NCBI GenBank assembly: GCA_000697335.1 | Contig: JNEM01015090.1 | Coordinates: 1 to 16,946, forward strand | Reading direction: 5' to 3' | Length of the DNA stretch: 16,946 bases | Source: Conidiobolus incongruus B7586 | Taxonomy: Eukaryota; Entomophthoromycota; Entomophthoromycetes; Entomophthorales; Conidiobolaceae | Shown: positions 9,741 to 16,946 of the stretch, in pieces | Numbering within the stretch: the first letter of the stretch is position 1 | Layout of the letters: the number at the start of each line of letters is the position of its first letter | Notes under the pieces: model-generated | What the model was told of the DNA's origin: nothing | The model's input: the letters and a program-made list of their open reading frames with translations, nothing else | Databases searched by the model: none | Position numbers and translations under genes: made by a program

Positions 9741-10849
9741 AATTACAATAAGGTTTTTTGATGCTATTATTTAAAATAATATATAGATAAACAATATTAA
9801 ATACAAACTAAGCTTATATAAATCACTAAATATATTCAATGAATGTACAAAATATTATTTTCAATCAAAGTTATATTTTACAATAACAATTACTACTATA
9901 CCTCGAATTTTTAGCCAAGCCTAAGTAACTTATAATTCAAGTATTATTTAATTATGTAGTGTTGTTTTGAATAATTAAAATATCTGATAATTTACACATT
10001 TTTGACTGAATATTATATACTTTAGAAAAAAAAGCTTTATTTTACAATAATTGCATATTGAATTTTATCAATTTATTGATATAAAATTATATGGCAGACT
10101 TTTCATTCTAAATATTTTAAAATTGAATAATTTGAAATATACTTTTATTTTTCAAACTAAGTACTAAAATTATTAAATATTTTTTTAAAAGATTTAAAAG
10201 AATAGAATACATATTAACACCTAACAAGAATATCTATAGTTTATTATAAAACTATATTATTTTCATCATTTCTCAAAATACTTGTTTAAAAGGTAAAATA
10301 AAATACTGAAAATGAAATTCTATAAATATATATAAGTTGACTAAATAAAATTAACTAATGTTACATATTTTAAAATATGATATATACAATGATTGATAAA
10401 TGGTAATGATGGATAAATATATTATTAAAAGTAACAGTATATGAAATCGAACTCAATTCAGTCAAAATTCAATCGTTTTAAGCCATTATAATTATCATAT
10501 CAAGCTTAACCAAATTAAAGAAACAATACACAATTTAATAAGTATAATAAGGCTTATTTTTTAATAACAGAATATTTATATTACTAATATCAGTATTATA
10601 GTAATATATTTCATCTATTCATTTTTTGATTTTATAAAAATCATTAACATTGGGAGAATCAATGGATGTAAAATATGTTCAAATGAATATATTAACACGT
10701 CTAAGCCTGTATAATGATGGTAAATTGAAAATTAGGCTCATTTTAATCATTGTTTATATATACTAATTTTTCATTTTTCAAAATACCTTATATAGTTATA
10801 AAGATGATTATTTAAATAAGAAAAATTAAATTACTATTAATTATAAAAT
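9741..10849. other. AT-rich spacer
   Basis: No gene supported. Extremely AT-rich from about 9760 to the edge of the gag-bearing element. No tRNA-like or repeat structure seen. Confidence 0.75.
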
Positions 10850-11107
10850 TCAAATAAAATCATTAATTGTCATTTGTATATCATTGATGTTGCCTCCGAT
10901 GTTAACCTCTATGGTGGTGTTCGAAGTGGAAGTCCATACGAATGTGCTGGGGTCTTGTACTATTACCATCAGACGCCGGAATGACGCTCCCTTCAACGAC
11001 CTTGCTGTTGGAGTGCCTACATACATCATTTGACGAGGAGGGATAAGTTTAACTGATGTGAATTTCTCCTTTGTTGTGTGAGTTTCTCCTGCTGTCGTTT
11101 CAGACAA
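10850..11107 (-). pseudogene. Linker and possible protease start of the same element
   Basis: Directly downstream of the zinc-knuckle-like region lies a charged linker. It ends in TIEVNIGGNINDIQMTINDFI-like sequence, which has the pattern of the first strands of a retropepsin before its catalytic loop. The match is by position and pattern only, and the region ends at the element's truncation. Fossil. Confidence 0.4.
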
Positions 11108-11239
11108 TGGTTCCTTTTCTGAGGATTTGTTAAGAGTTTGAGTTGTAGCCTGATTAGAAGTTTGGGCAATGGCCTCTTACTTTTTTCGTCTACAAGAGAA
11201 TTTATGGTTGTGATGCTTGGAGCACTTAGTACATTTGAG

Positions 11240-12093
11240 TCATTTTGATCGGGCCACTGAGTTAGGTGCAGACGCTGGAGTTACTAGCTGGGCTTTAAAA
11301 GGGGGTTTTACGGCCTGGCGTTCATACACTGTGAGGATGTATTTTTCCCTATCGTTAAGGTCTTGCAGATAGACTATTAATTGATCTACATCTGCCTGTG
11401 GATTTTGTCTTGCTAAGTAGTAGTATTTGAGAGGTAATCCGCTAATGAAGTACTTCGAGACTTGGAGACTTCTGTAGGACTGAGCAAATTTGGTGGGAAC
11501 ATGCGCCAATCAGCGCGGAATCCCGTAATGTATTCTAGCAGGTGTGAAACCTTCTTTTGGGCGACCTCAATTAATTGAGCTTTCAGGTGTTTCCCTGTGT
11601 GCTGAGGTGCGTATTCCTTTAAGAACGCTTGTTCCACTTCATCCCAAGATATGTATCCGTATGCGAAACGATGTCCATACCAGACAGCAGCTCTTTTGTT
11701 TAAGTAATCACTGAGCCATTCTGCCTTTTGTTGGTTAGTCCAATTATGACGTACCGCGGCTTGTCGGCATAGTGCTAGGAAAGACGTAGCGTCTCCAGGG
11801 TTACTGCCATCAAACAACAGATGTTTGGACAGAGGCGCGGGTGATCCTGATTGAGGCGACTGATTTATTATTTTCAAGAGACAAAGTAGTCGTAACGCTT
11901 CTTTGGAGGGTTGATCATCTTCATCGTCTGATCTCGCCTCTCTACCCTTATCACTATTCAGGTTACCATAGTCATGGATTTTCACGTGTACTTGGGGCAT
12001 ATTTGCACTATATGTAGTCTCATCATCGGTGGTTTGTGACTCTTCCTTGTATTCTCTCGTTGCTCCCTCTTGTTTCGTAGGCGGGGCTCCCAA
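11240..12093 (-). pseudogene. Gag remnant of the Ty3/gypsy element
   Basis: The N-terminal part is acidic and charged (QTTDDETTYSAN, ARSDDEDDQPSKEA). It is followed by the conserved retrotransposon gag core, recognisable from AAVWYGHRF, ISWDEVEQAFLKEYAP and VSHLLEYITGFRADW. Gag builds the particle shell that packages the element's RNA. The core is followed by a helical segment (QLIVYLQDLNDREKYILTVY). Just beyond 11240 a basic Cys/His cluster, CTKCSKHHNHKFSC, looks like a degraded zinc knuckle. The coding region is broken in more than one place and is treated as a fossil. Confidence 0.8.
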
Positions 12094-12316
12094 TTGTAAC
12101 GGCGTTAGTATTTGATGATCCTAGTAGGCTTGGTTCAGCACTTCTATATTGCCGTGCCGTAATTTCGAGATTAGAAACTTAGGTTCTGTCGAGTCGTCGA
12201 TCACTGTTGTTGGGTTCTCGGGTCCTCAGATTAAGTACTGCATTGTTCTCTTTAAGAACTGTGTTGTCTGATGAGGAAGACTTTGCGTAGGGTTTCCCTG
12301 CGAATGGGGAACCCCC

Positions 12317-12334
12317 TCCCCACGTTAGGTGCCA
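12317..12334 (-). other. Primer-binding site, tRNA-Lys type
   Basis: The minus strand begins TGG two bases after the proposed LTR end. It agrees at 15 of 18 positions with the site complementary to the 3' end of tRNA-Lys(1,2) that many retroviruses and gypsy-type elements use. It is followed by a G-rich leader. Confidence 0.7.
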
Positions 12335-12336
12335 GT

Positions 12337-12793
12337 TGTTGCCTCAAATAACAACGACAATCCGATTTCTACTATTGTTTTGACGAACGGAGTCTCCAAA
12401 TAGGCGAACACACTTCCCACCATATAAGGAGCAGCAGCTACAAGCTGGTAGCCAAACGAACCCTGACCACTTCATCATATGGGGTTACTCTAGGATCTAT
12501 TAGAGTTAAATCGGACATTGTGTCCGAATCAACTTAACCAAAATAACATCTTTCAAATTAAATGAATCGAACAAACGCTGGTTGTCTAATTTGGTAGTAA
12601 CCAATTTGCCATATTTTGTCAGTGAACTTATAAAGTTTCTATAGTCCTCAGCAGACTCATACTTGGCAGGGTTGGATTAGATCTCGTGCGAGTGACTGTT
12701 CGAAACCAAGCATAGGAACTCATTCGATGTTATAGCCACCTATTCAAGGGACTCGTGAAAACTTAATTTCGGTCAGTCATTAATTTGGTGACA
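12337..12793 (-). repeat. Candidate 5' LTR of the gag-bearing element
   Basis: On the minus strand the block would start TGTCACC at 12793, exactly where composition changes from AT-rich spacer, and end CAACA just before the primer-binding site, giving about 457 bases. A TATA-like TTTATAAG lies on the minus strand near 12636-12629. The right boundary is well placed by the priming site; the left one rests on the TG start and the composition step, because no second LTR is present for comparison. Confidence 0.5.
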
Positions 12794-14274
12794 ATTTAAA
12801 ACAAAAAATTATTTTGTTAAAATTTCAAAAAATTAGGTTTATATATTTGGTAATTTCTACTCATTTAAATATTTCATTTGGAATTAAAGACTAGAGAATT
12901 AAATATTGATTGTTTTCCTTTATCCATTTACAATTCAGGAGAATTAATATAAAGCCAACTTTAAAAAGAAGTTAAAATGTCTGGAATTGATATTAATTGA
13001 CCATAGAATCTAAAATATTAGTTATTTTTTATAAGTTTTTCGCAATGGTTTTACCAAAACCTAATAATAATCTTTTTAAGAAATATTGTGTTATTTTATT
13101 TTTATCAAGCAAACAAACCATCTGAGTCATGTAGAATGATTAATTAAGTATATGGTAAAGATTCTATTACTCTCAGATATTATTAAAAACAGTGTGTATA
13201 TTTTCAAAATAGTGATTGTTATATTAAAGATAAACTAAGCACAGGAAGAAAAATACAAGTATTTCATTAAAAACATTATAAATTATAAAAGCTTATACTA
13301 GCTGTTTTTTAGAAAAGCTCTTGAAAGTATGAAATATAAGTCTAAGTTAATTATTTAAATAATTAAAAAAACTAATAATTTAAAATATATTAAATTAGGT
13401 AGTTTATAAGTTAATAATATTTAACAGATTAATTAAGCTAACATATATTTCTTATTTGCAAAAATTATAAAAAGCCTGGGATTATTTAAAAAAACTTTAC
13501 TATTGTTAATAAAATATAAATTTTGTTTGATAATATAATTCATAAATATTATTAAGTAAATAAAAAACAAAGGCTAAAAATCAAGAAAAAATAATTATAT
13601 AAAAAATAATGTTTACTATATAATAAAATTATAAAAGTATTATATATTATAAATTCAATAAAAAAAACAAAAGATAAATAAAAAAATATTATTTTAAAAA
13701 AATTCAAAGGTTATATAAATCATTAAGAAAACAAAAACCAAAATATTTTTAAAAGTTAATTAATATATAAAGTCTAATACTAGTATATTATTTTCATAAT
13801 AATATAAAACCATATACAGTAGTTAAAACCATATATTTTAGATTATAATTAATTTAATCTATTATTATATCTAGTAAACTTCATTAATTTTATATTTAAT
13901 AATTTTCATTTTTTCAAGAAATTTTAAAAACTTAAAAAAATTAATATTAAATTCTTAAAATTTATCAAAATAATAAAAAAAGACAATTATATAATAAAGA
14001 TATATAATTAAATTAAAAGATAAAAATTAATTTAAAAATATAAAGGCTGTTATATTATCAATGACTGAAATATTAATATATTTAAATAAAAAATAAAATT
14101 TGCTAAAAATAAAAATAATAGCTAATATTATTATTATTATTTTTCTAACTCTATATTTTATAAATCCAAAATTAAAATTCCTTTAATAGCTATAAATATC
14201 AAAATATTATTATAATTATCATAGTTAAATCATTATCTATCTTATATCCACAATATTAATTTATTAATAGCTTA
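12794..14274. other. AT-rich, CpG-poor spacer
   Basis: No gene supported. Nearly pure A+T from about 13330 to 14270. By eye no CpG occurs between about 13042 and 14980. The stretch is similar in texture to that at 2620-4866. Confidence 0.8.
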
Positions 14275-14393
14275 CTAAGTTTGGTGGGATTTATATTGTA
14301 GGTTTGTTATTAAATTATGGTTAGAAATAACATCAATCAACCCTTTCTTTAACACTGTTATTAGAGAGTATTGGTGAGCACTAGTAACTTACC
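14275..14393 (-). pseudogene. Short open fragment, possible exon relic
   Basis: A minus-strand frame of about 38 codons contains SAHQYSLITVLKKGLIDVIS and ends at a stop at 14277-14275. Its composition is richer than the AT block beside it, and it lies on the same strand as the relics at 14544-15352. No family recognised. It may be the far 3' end of the same decayed gene. Confidence 0.25.
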
Positions 14394-14543
14394 AGTAATT
14401 TCACTATCTAGTTATCTAACTACCTTAGACCACCAGAGTGATTAAGTTAAAAAAGCAATTTTTAAAAGATATTAAAGTTTTTATATAATATAAATAAATA
14501 AAATTTACTTACCTTTAATGACTGTATTATTATATTTTAGAAG

Positions 14544-14870
14544 TCAAAGTATAATTTGATAGACTTTTAGATTCAAAGATCTTATATCATGATGTTTTGT
14601 ATAATTGCTTTGCACAGTATCATGATATTTGTGAGTAATGATCATGTTAACTCTTTGCAATTGGCCATTTGGGTTCACCATTTCCTTATTTGGATATGAA
14701 CAAAATTAGGAAAACAAGCAATACATTAATTATGCTTATATTTAACATTTATATTTCAGTATTACCTTTTTAACAATATATCATTGTAAAATTGGGGTTG
14801 ATATATTTTTATATGTAATATCTAATGTCTGGTAGCATATCAATTCATTATCAAAAAGCTGATCCAAGGT
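14544..14870 (-). pseudogene. Two open fragments of a decayed gene of unknown family
   Basis: On the minus strand, 14870-14781 reads TLDQLFDNELICYQTLDITY and onward, without a stop for 29 codons. After a gap, 14705-14544 stays open for 53 codons and contains NPNGQLQRVNMIITHKYHDT. Both have balanced amino-acid content, unlike translated spacer, and a GTAAGT donor-like site occurs on the same strand near 14514. The fragments follow the membrane ORF at 14954-15352 in the same direction, so they may be later exons of one gene. I see no catalytic or domain motif that would name it. Confidence 0.3.
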
Positions 14871-14953
14871 TTATATAGTATTATTTTTATTGACATAGCT
14901 TCATTAATAATTCTATTAAGTAATTTTTATTCAAGTTAGTTACTTGTTTTTAT

Positions 14954-15352
14954 TTAAAATTTTTGATCAATATATTCAATAACGATTTTGGAAATAATTG
15001 CAAGTTTAATTAATGTACAAGAGGATAATGAAATTAAATCAAGTCCTAAATCATCAAAAAATCTCATGTTTACCTAATATAAGATATTGTCAACTACCTC
15101 TAAGATCCGCCAATGAGGAGCTGAAGAATTCACCACGAAGTCATCACATTGATGTATAAGGATTCCCCAACTCATTAGTAGACACAAACGCATTATCCAG
15201 CGATTACTTCCTGTAGTTAACCAAGTTCCTCCCCAGCTAACCATTACACATAGCAGGACAAATGTTAATTTGAATACTGATGTCTGAGGTGACTCTGCGA
15301 GGGGAACTTCTTTGAATGTTACAGGAGATAAAATAGAACGTAACAGTACCAT
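14954..15352 (-). pseudogene. Membrane-protein ORF of unknown family, probably a decayed gene
   Basis: From the ATG at 15352 the minus strand is open for 92 codons to a TAG at 15075-15073. The product has two hydrophobic segments: FKLTFVLLCVMVSWGGTWLT and WIMRLCLLMSWGILIHQ. A polar stretch DDFVVNSSAPHW follows, so two membrane helices are likely. The frame continues past the TAG for about 39 more codons (MRFFDDLGLDLISLSS and onward) to a TAA at 14956-14954. A 24-base stretch containing the TAG starts GTAGTT and ends TATATTAG. If it is an intron the frame remains intact, otherwise the TAG truncates the protein. The chromovirus LTR ends only about 70 bases upstream of the ATG, so the promoter or earlier exons may have been displaced. 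Family not recognised. Confidence 0.4.
15074..15097 (-). other. 24-base intron-like stretch in the membrane ORF
   Basis: On the minus strand GAG is followed by GTAGTTGAC and the stretch ends TTATATTAG before GTAAACATG. Because it is a multiple of three, the frame is the same on both sides; only the stop inside it would be removed by splicing. It may instead be a simple nonsense change in a dead gene. Confidence 0.25.
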
Positions 15353-15434
15353 AATGATAGCTAATTAATGTGAATAAAATATTATAACTCTGAGGAACTT
15401 ATTTATTAATTATTAGATCTGTTAAAGGAATGAC

Positions 15435-15459
15435 CAGAATAGCTCATCTAGCTATTCTG
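15435..15459. repeat. Perfect 10-pair hairpin near the LTR end
   Basis: CAGAATAGCT at 15435-15444 is matched by AGCTATTCTG at 15450-15459 with a 5-base loop. It lies 15 bases inside the proposed LTR terminus, in what would be the R/U5 part of the transcript. Confidence 0.8.
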
Positions 15460-15486
15460 ATGTGTTCTCTTATACTTCTTTTGGCC

Positions 15487-15513
15487 TTCTTTGTCTTCTT
15501 TGTCTTCTTTGTC
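15487..15513 (-). repeat. Three tandem copies of a 9-base unit inside the LTR
   Basis: GACAAAGAA is repeated three times exactly on the minus strand. Such short arrays in LTRs often vary in copy number between copies of an element. Confidence 0.9.
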
Positions 15514-15605
15514 CTTTTGTCTTGTAGTGATTATTTCAAGGGAAGTGGAACTTTAAATGTTCCTATTATATCCTATTTTAGGTAATGTCACGTTGACTCG
15601 TGACA

Positions 15606-15626
15606 CTATTCCCCTCCTTCTCTTTC
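15606..15626 (-). other. Polypurine tract of the chromovirus
   Basis: A 21-base almost pure purine run (one T) directly precedes the 3' LTR on the minus strand. This is the expected primer for plus-strand DNA synthesis. It overlaps the last codons of the integrase frame (ESEREGGE) and its stop codon. Confidence 0.8.
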
Positions 15627-16946
15627 TGATTCCTGTCTGTCAACGTCTTCCGTGGAAATGGGATCCTCTCTATCTTGATTATTGTTTGTGATAGGCTGAA
15701 TATCCCTCCATTCTGCTTCTTCTTCTGATTTCCCTTTCCATTGGATGCATATTTGTGTTTTACCATTATTTGTTCTGGTTTTCAAAATTTTATGTACCTG
15801 TTCGTCACTACCTTCTTCAGTAAGGATTTGTTCTGGTGGTTCATCTATTGGTCCTTCTGCTTCTTTTAATAGAGAACTATGAAATACATTATGTATGCGG
15901 TATCCTTGGGGAAGAGCAAGTTTGAAACTGACTTCATTGATTTTTTGTATCACTTTGAAGGGACCTAAGTATTTGTGAGAAAGTTTCTTGCTTCTTCTTT
16001 TGAGTTTAATGTTCCTTGCTGATAAATATACCCATTTGTTTGTGTAATCCACATCTCTCCTGTTTCGGTTCTTTTTATCGTAGTGTTCTTTGTATTTTTT
16101 CTTGGTCTTACGTAATATAATTGCTAATCTGGATTGTGTTTCTTGCATAAGTTGCATTTTTTCATCTAAACTTGGAATTCTCGTTATTTTGTTCGTAGTT
16201 ATGAAGCTTGGGTCAACTCCTCCATGAGCTCTAAATGGTGTGGTTTTAATCGCTGAATGATAAGAGTTGTTAAAAGTGAATTCCGCTAATGGTAATAATT
16301 CTACCCAATTATTTTGACTAAAATTACTGAATATCCTTAAATAGGTTTCTAAACATTGATTAATTCTTTCTGTTTGCCCGTTCGTTTGGGGGTGATAAGC
16401 CGACGAGAGTTTAAGCCTTATCCTTAGTTTATATAAAAATTCTTTCCAATATGCTGATGTAAATAATTTATCACGATCAGAAATTATATTGAATGGTAGG
16501 CCAAAGCGTTTTACATGATTTTCCACGAACAATCGGGCTAATTCTGAAGCCTTAGTCTTTTTGGAGATCGGAATGTACTGTGTCATCTTTGTAAAATGAT
16601 CCGTAATGACCCATATTGCATCAAGTTCCTTTACTGGGGGCATGTCTGTAATGAAATCCATCGATATTGTTTCAAATGGTTTAGATGGAGCTTCTAACGG
16701 TTTAAGGGACCCTATAGCTTGATTTTTTGCTATTTTATTCCTATTGCATTCGTGGCATCTGCGTATATACTCACTGATCTCTTTCTTTAATGATTTCCAG
16801 TGATATTGGCGGCTGACTAATTCTTTAGTCTTCTCAGCTCCGTAATGACCCCCTGTGGTATGATCGTGAGACAATTTCATGATTTTTTGACGTGTTTCCT
16901 TATTAAAAACTACTACTAATTCTTTGTGTAATATAATTCCATCTCT
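15606..16946 (-). CDS. Integrase and chromodomain end of the chromovirus pol, cut by the window edge
   Basis: The frame is open for 447 codons from the right edge to its stop. Counting from the methionine at 16880, the His/Cys zinc-binding domain has His 5 or 7, His 12 and the pair CHEC at 42-45. The catalytic core carries Asp 75 (SMDFITD), Asp 135 (ISDRD) and Glu 171 (in HPQTNGQTERIN), exactly the D,D(35)E spacing. A GPF motif at 306-308 marks the GPY/F module. Residues about 360-398, with CIQWKGKSEEEAEWRDI, form a C-terminal chromodomain, which in this family is thought to steer insertion to marked chromatin. The protein joins element DNA into the host chromosome. The first methionine is not a true start, since integrase is cut from a Pol polyprotein. 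Confidence 0.93.
   Translation of the reverse strand, partial: RDGIILHKELVVVFNKETRQKIMKLSHDHTTGGHYGAEKTKELVSRQYHWKSLKKEISEYIRRCHECNRNKIAKNQAIGSLKPLEAPSKPFETISMDFITDMPPVKELDAIWVITDHFTKMTQYIPISKKTKASELARLFVENHVKRFGLPFNIISDRDKLFTSAYWKEFLYKLRIRLKLSSAYHPQTNGQTERINQCLETYLRIFSNFSQNNWVELLPLAEFTFNNSYHSAIKTTPFRAHGGVDPSFITTNKITRIPSLDEKMQLMQETQSRLAIILRKTKKKYKEHYDKKNRNRRDVDYTNKWVYLSARNIKLKRRSKKLSHKYLGPFKVIQKINEVSFKLALPQGYRIHNVFHSSLLKEAEGPIDEPPEQILTEEGSDEQVHKILKTRTNNGKTQICIQWKGKSEEEAEWRDIQPITNNNQDREDPISTEDVDRQESEREGGE

Larger units (their letters stand above)
10850..12793 (-). mobile_element. Broken 5' part of a Ty3/gypsy LTR retrotransposon
   Basis: Read on the minus strand the order is 5' LTR, primer-binding site, leader, gag, zinc-knuckle-like region and the start of a protease-like region. 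Then the sequence falls abruptly into AT-rich spacer, so reverse transcriptase, RNase H, integrase and the 3' LTR are absent. The element stands out as a less AT-rich block with sharp edges. It is a fossil: truncated, with several breaks in what remains, so I judge it old. It differs in gag and LTR style from what can be seen of the chromovirus at the right edge, although that one shows only its 3' half here and a direct comparison is not possible. Confidence 0.85.
15420..15605 (-). repeat. 3' LTR of the chromovirus
   Basis: Starts TGTCACG immediately after the polypurine tract and integrase stop. The best end is TTTAACA at 15420, giving 186 bases, short for the family but plausible. The first 20 bases are a perfect 7-base inverted repeat (TGTCACG/CGTGACA, 6-base spacer). 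It also holds three tandem copies of GACAAAGAA and a 10-pair hairpin near the end. The 5-base target duplication cannot be checked because the other end is outside the window; AGATC is the sequence next to the proposed end. Confidence 0.65.
15420..16946 (-). mobile_element. 3' part of a Ty3/gypsy chromovirus, continuing past the right edge
   Basis: Minus-strand order is integrase with chromodomain, polypurine tract, then 3' LTR. Gag, protease, reverse transcriptase and the 5' LTR lie outside the window. The visible coding part looks whole, and the LTR start is well defined, so this copy appears younger than the gag-bearing element at 10850-12793. Age cannot be estimated without the second LTR. 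Treated as an element copy of unknown overall state. Confidence 0.9.

Noticed and set aside
14340-14450. tRNA- or small-RNA-like patch
   Set aside because: It is less AT-rich than its flanks, but no cloverleaf, box C/D or H/ACA pattern could be built; a gene fragment fits better.
15578-15766. 62-codon minus-strand frame
   Set aside because: It lies within the integrase coding region in another frame and has no independent support.
1-16946. Nucleomorph, ciliate or microsporidian origin suggested by the 23- and 24-base intron-like gaps
   Set aside because: RIB3 has introns of 48-56 bases, spacers are long and retroelements are present. All of this argues against those compact genomes, and the short gaps are in decayed genes.
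1-16946. CRISPR array, operon, riboswitch or bacterial defence cluster
   Set aside because: No spaced direct repeats, no ribosome-binding sites and no prokaryotic gene order; the window is eukaryotic.

Overview
The window looks like nuclear DNA of a fungus with a mosaic, very AT-rich genome. The evidence is a stand-alone 3,4-dihydroxy-2-butanone 4-phosphate synthase gene (RIB3 type) split by three introns of 48-56 bases, a eukaryotic tRNA-Ala, a decayed zeta-crystallin-type quinone reductase, and Ty3/gypsy elements, one of them a chromodomain-bearing chromovirus. Animals do not make riboflavin, and plants usually carry this enzyme as part of a two-domain protein, so a fungus fits best. I cannot name the species.

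Layout. 1-195 (minus): N-terminus of an unidentified protein that runs off the left edge. 569-641 (plus): tRNA-Ala(AGC). 1566-1768 (plus): a possible orphan first exon. About 1775-4736: AT-rich, CpG-poor and empty. 4737-5621 (plus): quinone reductase pseudogene. 6269-7076 (minus): intact RIB3, the only clearly working protein-coding gene wholly inside the window. 8340-8760 and 9330-9740: two less AT-rich islands that read as worn-down coding sequence; the second weakly recalls queuine tRNA-ribosyltransferase. 10850-12793 (minus): broken 5' part of a Ty3/gypsy element (LTR, primer-binding site, gag, start of protease). 12794-14274: AT-rich, CpG-poor spacer. 14275-15352 (minus): remains of an unknown gene with a two-helix membrane ORF. 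15420-16946 (minus): 3' part of a different Ty3/gypsy chromovirus (integrase with chromodomain, then 3' LTR), continuing off the right edge.

The genes do not form a pathway or operon. The window shows one housekeeping gene and one tRNA surviving among retroelement fossils and decayed host genes. I found no convincing new biological system. The most unusual points are two intron-like gaps of only 23 and 24 bases in decayed host genes, an unidentified ORF ending its upstream region at the tRNA gene, and a chromovirus whose integrase stop codon directly abuts its 3' LTR.
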